DNA of 24,069 nt from a virus. Each line of letters opens with the position of its first letter. The first letter of the stretch is position 1. The notes under the pieces were generated by a model that saw only the letters and a program-made list of their open reading frames with translations, was not told the DNA's origin and ran no database searches. Below are positions 6,756-14,119 of this stretch, piece after piece. Position numbers and translations under genes: made by a program. The stretch is taken from IMG/VR virus record IMGVR_UViG_3300028025_000664, positions 1-24,069 of that record; one strand, given 5' to 3'.

Positions 6756-7294
6756 GAAAATTGATGGCAGTTGGTGGTCAACCAGGAACTGGTAAAACGA
6801 CACTGTTTCGTAAGTTTATGGAAAGTTACCAGTGGGAAACTGTGGAACCAAAGAAGATGCTTCCTGCGCTTTACTGCAAGGAACTGGATCTTTATGTTCT
6901 GGGCAAGTACGAGGATGGTGAAACCTTTGCAGGAACTGATCGTTTAAGTATGGCTGTTCAGCCTGTGGCGCAGAGTTTCGTGGCTGAAACCACTTCCAAT
7001 ATCCTATTCGAAGGCGACCGAATCTTTAACCAGTCTTTCTTGGAATTCGCCATGGGTTTGGAAGCCACCGACCTTCAGGTGGTTTATCTCAAGGTTCCAA
7101 ATGACCTGCTAAAGCAACGCTATGCGGATCGAGGTTCCGACCAATCCGAGACGTTTCTAAAAGGTCGTACGACTAAATATAACAACATCCTCTCAAACTT
7201 TGAGTTGATGCCCTATATTACTGAGTTTGTAAACACTAACTTAGAGGAACAAGGGAAAGTTCTTGCATTTATGGAGAAGCATCTGGTGAGTTGA
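6752..7294 (+). CDS. P-loop kinase, candidate 5-hydroxymethyl-base DNA kinase
   Basis: A 180-residue P-loop NTPase of the small-kinase type. Walker A is at residues 9-16 (GQPGTGKT) right at the N-terminus. A strand ending NILFEGDR (Walker-B-like Asp) is followed by LQVVYLKVP and an arginine-rich lid region (KQRYADRGSDQ). In known thymidine-hypermodifying phages a P-loop kinase phosphorylates 5-hydroxymethyl-dU in DNA before amino acid or polyamine transfer. Its coupling by ATGA overlap to the transferase/helical-domain gene and its place downstream of a TET/JBP enzyme fit that role. A generic nucleotide or polynucleotide kinase is the alternative. The stop codon overlaps the -35 box of the next promoter. 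Confidence 0.7.
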   Translation: MRKLMAVGGQPGTGKTTLFRKFMESYQWETVEPKKMLPALYCKELDLYVLGKYEDGETFAGTDRLSMAVQPVAQSFVAETTSNILFEGDRIFNQSFLEFAMGLEATDLQVVYLKVPNDLLKQRYADRGSDQSETFLKGRTTKYNNILSNFELMPYITEFVNTNLEEQGKVLAFMEKHLVS

Positions 7295-7319
7295 CATGCA
7301 AGGATTTTCTAGGTATAAT
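7291..7319 (+). promoter_or_regulatory. Perfect-consensus sigma70 promoter with a near-leaderless start
   Basis: TTGACA (7291-7296, overlapping the kinase stop codon), a 17-base spacer, and TATAAT (7314-7319), 12/12 to consensus. Only seven bases separate the -10 box from the ATG at 7327, so the expected transcription start falls at or next to the start codon. Confidence 0.75.
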
Positions 7320-7326
7320 TATCATT

Positions 7327-8034
7327 ATGAACTTCCTAGAAAACGCAACTTTCAACTGGATGGAATTGCTCAACTTTTATGAGCAACCATTCAGAGCTAA
7401 ACTCATTCCTGCCAAAGTCTGGAAGGATCTAGACCGCTATCGCAACGATTCAGCTGGTCTTACGAACTACGTCCGAAAGTGGCGAACCAAGATCAACTGG
7501 ATCACCATTCTTCCCAAGAAGAAGTCCTACGAAACCAACGTCTATGTTGGTGGTGAATACGATCCGAACGATCGACAGTGTATCCTTATCATCTATGCCA
7601 GAGACTTCGATAGCTTCCCCTTTACAGACTACAAGTGGGCGAGGTTTAAGTATCGTCTGATGCAAACTCTGATGCATGAGATAATCCACTTTATGCAGTA
7701 CGACCGAAGAGACGATATCTGGAGCAATTACGTTGTTCCTTACAAGAAGGTAGGCATAGCAAAGAAGGATGCCGAACGTAGATACCTCTCTGAGTTTGAC
7801 GAAATACAGGCTTATGCTCACTGCGTTTATCTAGACTACAAGATGAACAAACCCAATGTTCCAATCGAAACCCTCTTGGCTCGTTGCAAGAAATCCAAAG
7901 ACAAAGACTCCCCCACCCTCCACTACGTTCTTAAGACATTTAACTATGACTTCAGGAACAATGGTGCGCCACGCAAAATCATTGACCACATCGGTAAATG
8001 GCACAGAAAGTATTCTAGACTTAATCCTGCCTAA
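7327..8034 (+). CDS. Putative zinc metallopeptidase (HExxH protein)
   Basis: A 235-residue protein with a zincin-type motif, H117-E-I-I-H121 in LMHEIIHFMQYDRR. Downstream glutamates (E156, E159) in SEFDEIQAYAH could supply the third zinc ligand, as in gluzincin-like families. No signal peptide or membrane segment is seen, so it would act in the cytoplasm or virion. The start at 7327 is chosen over a TTG at 7291, because that TTG is the first half of a perfect promoter. The mRNA from that promoter would be leaderless or nearly so. The substrate is unknown. It sits between the modification cluster and the late genes, and its stop overlaps a late promoter. A structural, non-catalytic role is possible. 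Confidence 0.65.
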   Translation: MNFLENATFNWMELLNFYEQPFRAKLIPAKVWKDLDRYRNDSAGLTNYVRKWRTKINWITILPKKKSYETNVYVGGEYDPNDRQCILIIYARDFDSFPFTDYKWARFKYRLMQTLMHEIIHFMQYDRRDDIWSNYVVPYKKVGIAKKDAERRYLSEFDEIQAYAHCVYLDYKMNKPNVPIETLLARCKKSKDKDSPTLHYVLKTFNYDFRNNGAPRKIIDHIGKWHRKYSRLNPA

Positions 8035-8061
8035 ATATGTGATAATTACATATTGATGGGT
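8031..8061 (+). promoter_or_regulatory. T4-like late promoter with downstream GATGGG element
   Basis: GCCTAAATA (late box CTAAATA 8031-8037, overlapping the upstream stop codon) is followed after 17 bases by GATGGGT (8055-8061), four bases before the ATG at 8066. The same arrangement recurs at 10439 and, in part, at 18359. It resembles the single-box late promoters of T4 (TATAAATA) read with the gp55-type sigma factor; the late-promoter assignment is by analogy. Confidence 0.6.
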
Positions 8062-8065
8062 TACT

Positions 8066-9145
8066 ATGTCTGGACAAGTTAAAAACAAACAATTGATACC
8101 GACTGCTTTTGGAATAGCAGACGGGAATGAAGTCACACTCACTTCTTTAAACACCAAAGTAAAGGGTAAGTTAAAGAACATGGGGTTGTCTCCAGCTGTT
8201 GTATCAGCATGCGAGTATCTTTACGATCAGGCACTGAAAGGGAACGACACCTTTCCAACGAATCCTGGAACCCTTAGTAAAGAAGATTACAACATCATTC
8301 TAAAAGACTTCGGTGAAATAACTGGAGCAGCATGGTTGTTACAAACGCATAATAAGAAATATAAAGCAGTTAAGTTTCCTGTGGGTAATGAGAAGCTGAT
8401 TGACTACATGCTAGTAACAAAGCAGGGTCTAGTAGAAAAGTTTTCAGCGAAGGCTGGGCAGGGTGGCAAACCTTCCATTACTTCTTTAATGCCAGTCATC
8501 GAGGAATTGATTACTACATCACAGGCAACCCTTGACATCAAACTAGCAAAACCATCATGGGTCATCTACCATCTTTCAACTGAAGAAAAGAATGGTTTAT
8601 ATTTCGGACCACTTAAAGCAGCGCAGTATTTAAATAGTCCTGGATGGGCAGCATTAACAAAATTGCTGAAGCACAAAGATCTCAAAACAGGTTATACAAC
8701 TGGTCTTCCTACGCAGGCACAGATGGAAACTGCTGTAGTGAATATGGGTACATACGAAAACCTTCGTAAGTACGCCAAAGAATTCTACGATGCCACTGGT
8801 TATTCCAGTACAATTAACGTAGAAGTTTCTAAACGTATTATGGGTAAAGGTTATGATCGTGTTCGTTATGGTTTATTACATTACCCAATTACAGCTGAAA
8901 TGGTTAAATGGTTAAATACCTCATCTAATCATGCTCAAACCCTTTTAAATATGACTGCCAATACTTTAAATATTCAGCAGGTTTATATGGATTTAAAAGG
9001 CACTTCAATTGTTTATAGCGTAAAAGCATTCTCAGACGCTGAGTTTAAATTCGGTTCTCCGAGTAGCGCACCATATCCTACTAATAATAGAATGGGTTTT
9101 ACAATGAATAAATCACCTCAACCTATTAATAGAATTAAAGACTAA
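8066..9145 (+). CDS. Unknown late protein, 359 residues
   Basis: I do not recognise the family. The protein is soluble, with no signal peptide or transmembrane segment. The N-terminal 110 residues are mixed helical. A central part reads KLIDYMLVTKQGLVEKFSAKAGQ, a D-(x)n-hydrophobic-SxK pattern faintly like a PD-(D/E)XK nuclease core but too weak to call. The C-terminal part contains YDRVRYGLLHYPITAEMVKW and an ending rich in Ser, Pro and Asn (SPSSAPYPTNN). From about 8860 to the end the third positions become markedly AT-rich compared with the first half. It has its own late-type promoter and is followed by a 63-base gap with an inverted repeat and a promoter. A virion or late-acting role is inferred from the promoter only. 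Confidence 0.7.
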   Translation: MSGQVKNKQLIPTAFGIADGNEVTLTSLNTKVKGKLKNMGLSPAVVSACEYLYDQALKGNDTFPTNPGTLSKEDYNIILKDFGEITGAAWLLQTHNKKYKAVKFPVGNEKLIDYMLVTKQGLVEKFSAKAGQGGKPSITSLMPVIEELITTSQATLDIKLAKPSWVIYHLSTEEKNGLYFGPLKAAQYLNSPGWAALTKLLKHKDLKTGYTTGLPTQAQMETAVVNMGTYENLRKYAKEFYDATGYSSTINVEVSKRIMGKGYDRVRYGLLHYPITAEMVKWLNTSSNHAQTLLNMTANTLNIQQVYMDLKGTSIVYSVKAFSDAEFKFGSPSSAPYPTNNRMGFTMNKSPQPINRIKD

Positions 9146-9152
9146 TCCCCTC

Positions 9153-9182
9153 AGTTCCGTAGGGTTATCGCTTGACGGAATT
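9153..9182 (+). repeat. Inverted repeat overlapping a -35 box
   Basis: The arms TTCCGT (9155-9160) and ACGGAA (9175-9180) are perfect and extend to 8 bp with a G-T wobble, around a 14-base loop. The right arm overlaps the TTGACG -35 box of the following promoter. It could be an operator or a weak terminator for the preceding gene; no long T-run follows, so terminator function is doubtful. Confidence 0.4.
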
Positions 9183-9200
9183 TGGAAACTATGGTATAAT
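9172..9200 (+). promoter_or_regulatory. sigma70 promoter with near-leaderless start
   Basis: TTGACG (9172-9177), a 17-base spacer, and TATAAT (9195-9200), 11/12 to consensus. The ATG at 9209 lies only eight bases after the -10 box, so the transcript would begin at about the start codon, the same geometry as at 7291-7329. Confidence 0.65.
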
Positions 9201-9208
9201 TAGAGTAT

Positions 9209-10432
9209 ATGCTGAATCTCAAGTCCTACATAAAAGAAGAAAAAAACACTCACATGGAGCACCTCGAAGATCTGATCTTCAACGAGGGTGTTGCTGGTAC
9301 AAAACAAGCAATCAAATTCCTACGTGATCTGCGTGACATGCTTGCAAGCAGCGCAAAGTCAAAAGTTACGTCAACTGTAAAATGGGATGGTGCTCCAGCG
9401 ATCTTTGCTGGTATTGATCCACGTGATGGCAAATTCTTTATTGCCAAGAAGGGTGTGTTCAACAAAGAGCCAAAAATATATAAAACAGTGGCTGAGATTG
9501 ACGCTGATACAGATGGCGATCTGGCAGCAAAGTTTAAAGTAGCATTGCAAGAGTTTAGTAAGTTGGGAATTAAAAAAGGGGTCTATCAGGGTGATCTAAT
9601 GTTTACTCAATCAGACCTGAAGTTAGAAACCATAGAAGGATCCAAGTATATTACCTTCCATCCCAACACTATTGTTTATGCCGTGCCAGCTGAAAGCGAT
9701 CTAGCCAAGCAGATCAAGAAAGCAAAGATTGGTGTCGTGTGGCATACCACTTACACTGGTGCTACCTTTGAATCAATGACTGCTTCGTTTGGTAAAGGCA
9801 TCGTTGAGAAATTCAAAAATGTTTCTAGCATCTGGATGGATGATGCAAACTACAAAGACTATTCAGGTACTGCTACCTTTACAAAAGCAGAAACCACTAA
9901 ACTGGATAGCATTATCAAGAAAGCCGATACGCTGGTGGCTTCGATTCAAACCCCTGTGTTAAATGGTATTAGTCAGAATCCTGACCTAATGTTGTTGGTT
10001 AAAACCTTTGGCAACAGTAAGATACGTGCTGGCGAAAAGATTACCGATACCAGCAAGTACGTGACTGAACTGTTTAATTACATCCATGAGAAACTAGAAC
10101 CAAAGCAGAAAACCGAAAAGGGTAAAGCTGCTGGTGAAGAAAAGCGTAAAAAGATCATGGCATTCTTTGCCAACCATGATAAAAAAGAGATCGTTAAGAT
10201 CTTTGATCTGGCAAATACGTTGGTTGACGCCAAGCATATGATTGTCGATAAGATGAATCAGGCTGGTCATATCTCTACCTTCCTTAAGACTACCAATGGC
10301 TTTAAAGTTACTGGAGTTGAGGGTTTTGTGGCTATTGACCACATGACAGGTGGAGCAGTTAAGATTATTAACCGTATGGAGTTTAGCCAGTCTAACTTCT
10401 CCCCAGAAATTATCAAGGGTTGGCAAAGATAA
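9209..10432 (+). CDS. KxDG nucleotidyltransferase (polynucleotide-ligase-like), possible capsid cargo
   Basis: A 407-residue protein of a family common in marine T4-like phages and usually left unannotated. I see an ordered set of ligase-superfamily motifs: motif I K58-W-D-G61 in TVKWDGAPAIFAG (the lysine that becomes nucleotidylated), the FFIAKKG strand at 77-82, a motif-III-like VYQGDLMF at 125-132, motif IV V370-E-G-F-V and motif V A383-V-K-I-I. A long mostly helical insertion (about 200-360) separates motifs III and IV, which is unusual. The N-terminus MLNLKSYIKEEKN resembles the capsid-targeting peptide of T4 internal proteins with an IxE cleavage site. This suggests the enzyme is packaged in the head. 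Ligase activity on DNA or RNA is inference; a degenerate nucleotidyltransferase is possible. Confidence 0.6.
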   Translation: MLNLKSYIKEEKNTHMEHLEDLIFNEGVAGTKQAIKFLRDLRDMLASSAKSKVTSTVKWDGAPAIFAGIDPRDGKFFIAKKGVFNKEPKIYKTVAEIDADTDGDLAAKFKVALQEFSKLGIKKGVYQGDLMFTQSDLKLETIEGSKYITFHPNTIVYAVPAESDLAKQIKKAKIGVVWHTTYTGATFESMTASFGKGIVEKFKNVSSIWMDDANYKDYSGTATFTKAETTKLDSIIKKADTLVASIQTPVLNGISQNPDLMLLVKTFGNSKIRAGEKITDTSKYVTELFNYIHEKLEPKQKTEKGKAAGEEKRKKIMAFFANHDKKEIVKIFDLANTLVDAKHMIVDKMNQAGHISTFLKTTNGFKVTGVEGFVAIDHMTGGAVKIINRMEFSQSNFSPEIIKGWQR

Positions 10433-10438
10433 AGATGC

Positions 10439-10470
10439 CTAAATAATATTGTATATTTTTATAGATGGGT
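10439..10470 (+). promoter_or_regulatory. T4-like late promoter with downstream GATGGG element
   Basis: GCCTAAATA (box CTAAATA 10439-10445), then 18 bases, then GATGGGT (10464-10470), four bases before the ATG at 10475. Box, downstream element and distance to the start codon match the 8031-8061 unit almost exactly. The gap between the two genes is only 42 bases and this unit fills it. Confidence 0.65.
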
Positions 10471-10474
10471 AATA

Positions 10475-13400
10475 ATGAAGAATTATAGACAATTAGTCAA
10501 GGAACTTCCTTCCAAGAAAGTAGTATTTGCGTTTGGTCGCTTTCAGCCACCAACGACAGGTCACGAACTTTTGGTGAATGCCGTCAAGAAATTGGCTGGC
10601 ACTACAGCTGATCATGTCATCTATGCCTCAAAGACTGAGGATAAGAAATCAAATCCCCTTCCCGTTGCTCGTAAGGTATACTTCCTTAAGCGGATGTTCC
10701 CGAAAACAAACTTCGTTGCCGCAAGTGCAGAAGTTAGAACTCCGATTGAAGCAGCAAAAGAACTCAATAAAAAATACAAAAACATTGTCTTGGTTGCAGG
10801 TAGCGACCGAGTTGCATCATTCCAGAAACTATTGAATGATTACAATGGTAAAGAATATCACTTTGATACAATCGAAGTAGTTTCCGCAGGTGAACGTGAT
10901 CCAGATAGCGATACAGCTTCTGGTATGAGTGGCACCAAGATGCGTGAAGCAGCAGTGGCTGGTGACTTTAATAAGTTTAAAAAAGGTTTGCCACATACCC
11001 TAACCGAACTAGATGGTCGTCGTTTAATGAACGACATCCGCAAAGGTTTGGGACACCCAGTTATCAAAGAATCGTTCGTTGTAAGTACCAACGTCCTTCG
11101 CGAAAGATACATTAACGAAGAGATCTTTCTTATCGGTGACAAGGTTCAGGATGCCAATGGCGTCTATGAGATTATGGATCGTGGCACTAACTACGTTACT
11201 GTTGCTGATTCAAAAGGCGATCTAAGCAAAAAGTGGTTAGATCAGATTACCGAAAGCGAAATCACCGAAGACATTCCTGGTGGTTATGCTCCAAAGGAAG
11301 TTTCCTTCAAGGGTTTCACTACAAAGAATTTACATCACTCCGCTGATGCCACTGATGCGTTTATGCAAACCATCCAACGTCAGGGTGACAAAGATCCAGT
11401 TGCAGTGCTCAACGCACTCAAGGCAACTGATACATACATGCAAATTAACGACCTTCACTTGGCACAGGGTGGTATAGCACCAGACCAAGCTGAAATTAAT
11501 ACATGGATTGCAGCCCATGACAAAGCCAAAGAATCTCTGGATCGTGTTGGTGAATTCCTGCACCATGAAGATTACTGGCACATGCATCAGCATGAGTTAG
11601 AAGGTCTGCTAACAAATTACAAAGAAACAGGTAAAGACGATATGAACGAAGAACTATCCGATAAAACCATCAAAGGTTCTGATAAGATTAAAGTTGCACG
11701 AATCATTGCCAATACCTTTGGTGTGGAAAATGCAGAAGCAACAAGCGATCCTACGCAGTTGGTTAACTCTGGTTTGCGTAAGGTTCGTGGTAAAGCATTC
11801 AATGCTGACTCCCTAAAGATCATTGGCAAGATGCTTGAGTTGGCCAGAGAAGTTGGTATCCAATATGATAACAATCTCGTTCCAACCAAGTTAAAGGAAG
11901 GCACTATTCAGCCAAATGGAACAGACAAGATTGATGTGTTAAGTAATGCACCGACTGATCGCACAAAGACTGTTTACTACAAAGACTTCAAGAAGATGAT
12001 TCAAAAGGAAGAAGTTGTAGACAAGAAAGACAACGAAAGTGATCATGACTACGATGCAAGGATGACTGCTCATCCACATTCTCATGTGGGTCATGCTATG
12101 TCATCACCAGCAGATAGCACTAACCTTCGTCGTCAAAAGGTTAGATATCGTTTGGGTGAAGAAGTAGAACTAGAAGAGTCTGCAGCAGATTTAGATAAAC
12201 ATATCTCTACCTTTGGAAAAGGTGTTAAGTCCTCAGCTGCAAAACAAAGCACATACAAGCGTGATAATAAACCAATCCACAATATGAAGCATGTGGAAAC
12301 TGATTCGGATCATCATGCAGTTTTTAAACATCTACAAAAGATGGGTTACAAAAAGACTTCTGGTTATGATTCAAAACCAAATGAGTTTACTATGCACCAC
12401 AATCGCGATGAGATGACATCAAAGAGCGATCCAGTTCACCACTCGTCTGGCGTTTCTGCCCATGTGGAAAAAGAACATGGTGGCAAGACTAAGGTTCACT
12501 TCACTCATCGTGGTATGAAAGAAGAAGTTCAGCTGGACGAATCATACGAGAAAGCTGAAGCGCATCGTACCAAAGCCATGGATGCTCAGAAGAAAGGTGA
12601 CAACGAGAAGTTTCATCACCACATGAGCAACCACTACGAAGCCCTATCACAGTGGCACAGTAGCAAAGGTCGCCACAATATGGCAGACCTGACATCTCAG
12701 AAAGCAGACAAGCACCATGAGGCATCTACCAATGGTGGCAAGTTAAAGACAGAAGAAGTAACTGAAGAACCAGCGATGAAGCATCGTGTGGCTGTTACTG
12801 TATCTGATCCAAACCATACTGTAGTTTCCAAACGTAAAGAACAGGTTCAAAAGTTTGCCAAGGTAACTGCTGCCAGTGAAGCTGATGCACTTAAGAAAGC
12901 CTCTGCGCACTTCAAGAAAGCTGGATTCAAGATCCATGGTGCCGAGCATCACTCAATGGTCAAGGAAGATCTAAACGAACTGTCAAACGACACATTGGCT
13001 TCTTATAAAAAGAAAGCTGGCGCTGAAGCAAGTGCTGCTGACAAAGCTGGCGATACAAAGAAAGCAGACAAGCGTTTCTCTGGTATCATCAAAGCTACTA
13101 AGAAAGAATTTGTCAACGACTTAAGAAAAGAAGATGTTGATACATCTGAATACACCATTAAGAAGTTTGTTGGTGGTGATGGTAAGACTCATGAGAGAAA
13201 GATTCGCCCAAAGCGTGTTACCTTTGCCGCAAGTAAAACAGGTGGCGAGCCAGCACAGGGCAAACAAAGAGACGAAAGTTATTACACTAAAGTAGTTGAT
13301 GCCCTAAACGAAGCCATGACAGCTATCGATAAAGGCGAGTACGACTACGAAGGTCAGATGGCAAGAACGCAGTTGCAAACAACATTGCGTAATTGTAAAG

Positions 13401-14110
13401 ATTTGATCGACATGATCAAAGACGATGATAACATGCCAGAGTGGGTTCAGTCTAAGATTACCTTAGCACAAGATTACATCACAACTGTTAGAGATTATCT
13501 CCAGTCAAAAGAAGAACTTGGCGAAGAAACAAAAGCTGAGTTAGAAAAAGATACAGACTACGAAGATTACAAAGATCCTTTCTTTGAAGAAAGCGATGAT
13601 TCTGAAGAAATGTCAGATGATGACATGGACGCTATGATCAACAGCACACAAGACCATGAGTTTTTAGATGCGTATGATGAAGACGAATTGCATATCGTTG
13701 ATCTAGATACTGGCGAGCCAGTTGAGGATGATGAGAAAGATATTAAAGAAGAAACACTCATGGAAGTGTTGTCTCGTTTCGAACGTATGCGTGCAAAGAT
13801 GCGTTTTTCCAAGACAAAATCTAAGCGTGAACGTCGTATGGCTATCGCATTGAAGAGTCGTTCTAATACTCAAACTCTAAATAAACGTGCACGTCGTATG
13901 GCTGTTCTTCTAATGAAGAAACGTATTGCCAGAAAACCTTTGAGCCAGTTATCAATCGGCGAAAAGGAAAGACTAGAAACCATTATTCAAAGACGCAAAG
14001 CAGTGATTGGTCGTATCGCCATGAAGCTGACACCACGCATGCGCAAGATCGAACAGAATCGTTTGTCCCACACCAAGGGTGGAACAGGCAGCACTAACAA
14101 TGCATTTTAA
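10475..14110 (+). CDS. Giant multidomain late protein with N-terminal HxGH-type nucleotidyltransferase
   Basis: A 1211-residue fusion. Residues 14-170 form a cytidylyltransferase/NMN-adenylyltransferase-like domain with GRFQPPTTGH at 21-30 and the second signature SGTKMR at 152-157. Residues about 219-260 (IGDKVQDANGVYEIMDRGTNY) look like a small KOW/SH3-type barrel. The rest is a chain of helical, His- and Lys-rich segments separated by short acidic linkers ending in (L/I)xE (VELEES, VQLDES, DLNELS), then a strongly acidic stretch and a basic C-terminal roughly 116 residues (RFERMRAKMRFSKTKSKRER). The N-terminus MKNYRQLVKE resembles the targeting peptide of T4 internal proteins. The linkers look like prohead-protease sites, so the product may be packaged and cut into pieces. 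Equivalent proteins occur in marine T4-like phages; function is unproven. Confidence 0.7.
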   Translation: MKNYRQLVKELPSKKVVFAFGRFQPPTTGHELLVNAVKKLAGTTADHVIYASKTEDKKSNPLPVARKVYFLKRMFPKTNFVAASAEVRTPIEAAKELNKKYKNIVLVAGSDRVASFQKLLNDYNGKEYHFDTIEVVSAGERDPDSDTASGMSGTKMREAAVAGDFNKFKKGLPHTLTELDGRRLMNDIRKGLGHPVIKESFVVSTNVLRERYINEEIFLIGDKVQDANGVYEIMDRGTNYVTVADSKGDLSKKWLDQITESEITEDIPGGYAPKEVSFKGFTTKNLHHSADATDAFMQTIQRQGDKDPVAVLNALKATDTYMQINDLHLAQGGIAPDQAEINTWIAAHDKAKESLDRVGEFLHHEDYWHMHQHELEGLLTNYKETGKDDMNEELSDKTIKGSDKIKVARIIANTFGVENAEATSDPTQLVNSGLRKVRGKAFNADSLKIIGKMLELAREVGIQYDNNLVPTKLKEGTIQPNGTDKIDVLSNAPTDRTKTVYYKDFKKMIQKEEVVDKKDNESDHDYDARMTAHPHSHVGHAMSSPADSTNLRRQKVRYRLGEEVELEESAADLDKHISTFGKGVKSSAAKQSTYKRDNKPIHNMKHVETDSDHHAVFKHLQKMGYKKTSGYDSKPNEFTMHHNRDEMTSKSDPVHHSSGVSAHVEKEHGGKTKVHFTHRGMKEEVQLDESYEKAEAHRTKAMDAQKKGDNEKFHHHMSNHYEALSQWHSSKGRHNMADLTSQKADKHHEASTNGGKLKTEEVTEEPAMKHRVAVTVSDPNHTVVSKRKEQVQKFAKVTAASEADALKKASAHFKKAGFKIHGAEHHSMVKEDLNELSNDTLASYKKKAGAEASAADKAGDTKKADKRFSGIIKATKKEFVNDLRKEDVDTSEYTIKKFVGGDGKTHERKIRPKRVTFAASKTGGEPAQGKQRDESYYTKVVDALNEAMTAIDKGEYDYEGQMARTQLQTTLRNCKDLIDMIKDDDNMPEWVQSKITLAQDYITTVRDYLQSKEELGEETKAELEKDTDYEDYKDPFFEESDDSEEMSDDDMDAMINSTQDHEFLDAYDEDELHIVDLDTGEPVEDDEKDIKEETLMEVLSRFERMRAKMRFSKTKSKRERRMAIALKSRSNTQTLNKRARRMAVLLMKKRIARKPLSQLSIGEKERLETIIQRRKAVIGRIAMKLTPRMRKIEQNRLSHTKGGTGSTNNAF

Positions 14111-14119
14111 GGAAACCGA

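Noticed and set aside
7291-7326. TTG at 7291 as start of the HExxH gene, adding 12 residues
   Set aside because: The TTG belongs to a perfect TTGACA-N17-TATAAT promoter; the ATG at 7327 is the better start.
7831-8181. Minus-strand open frame of 116 codons opposite the HExxH gene end
   Set aside because: Covers two clear plus-strand genes and a late promoter; composition looks like antisense of coding DNA.
8400-8470. PD-(D/E)XK nuclease core in the 359-residue protein
   Set aside because: Only a D and an SxK pattern can be seen; the acidic pair and downstream Gln/Glu cannot be placed, so it is not called.
13877-13883. CTAAATA inside the 1211-residue gene
   Set aside because: Far from any gene start and without the downstream element.
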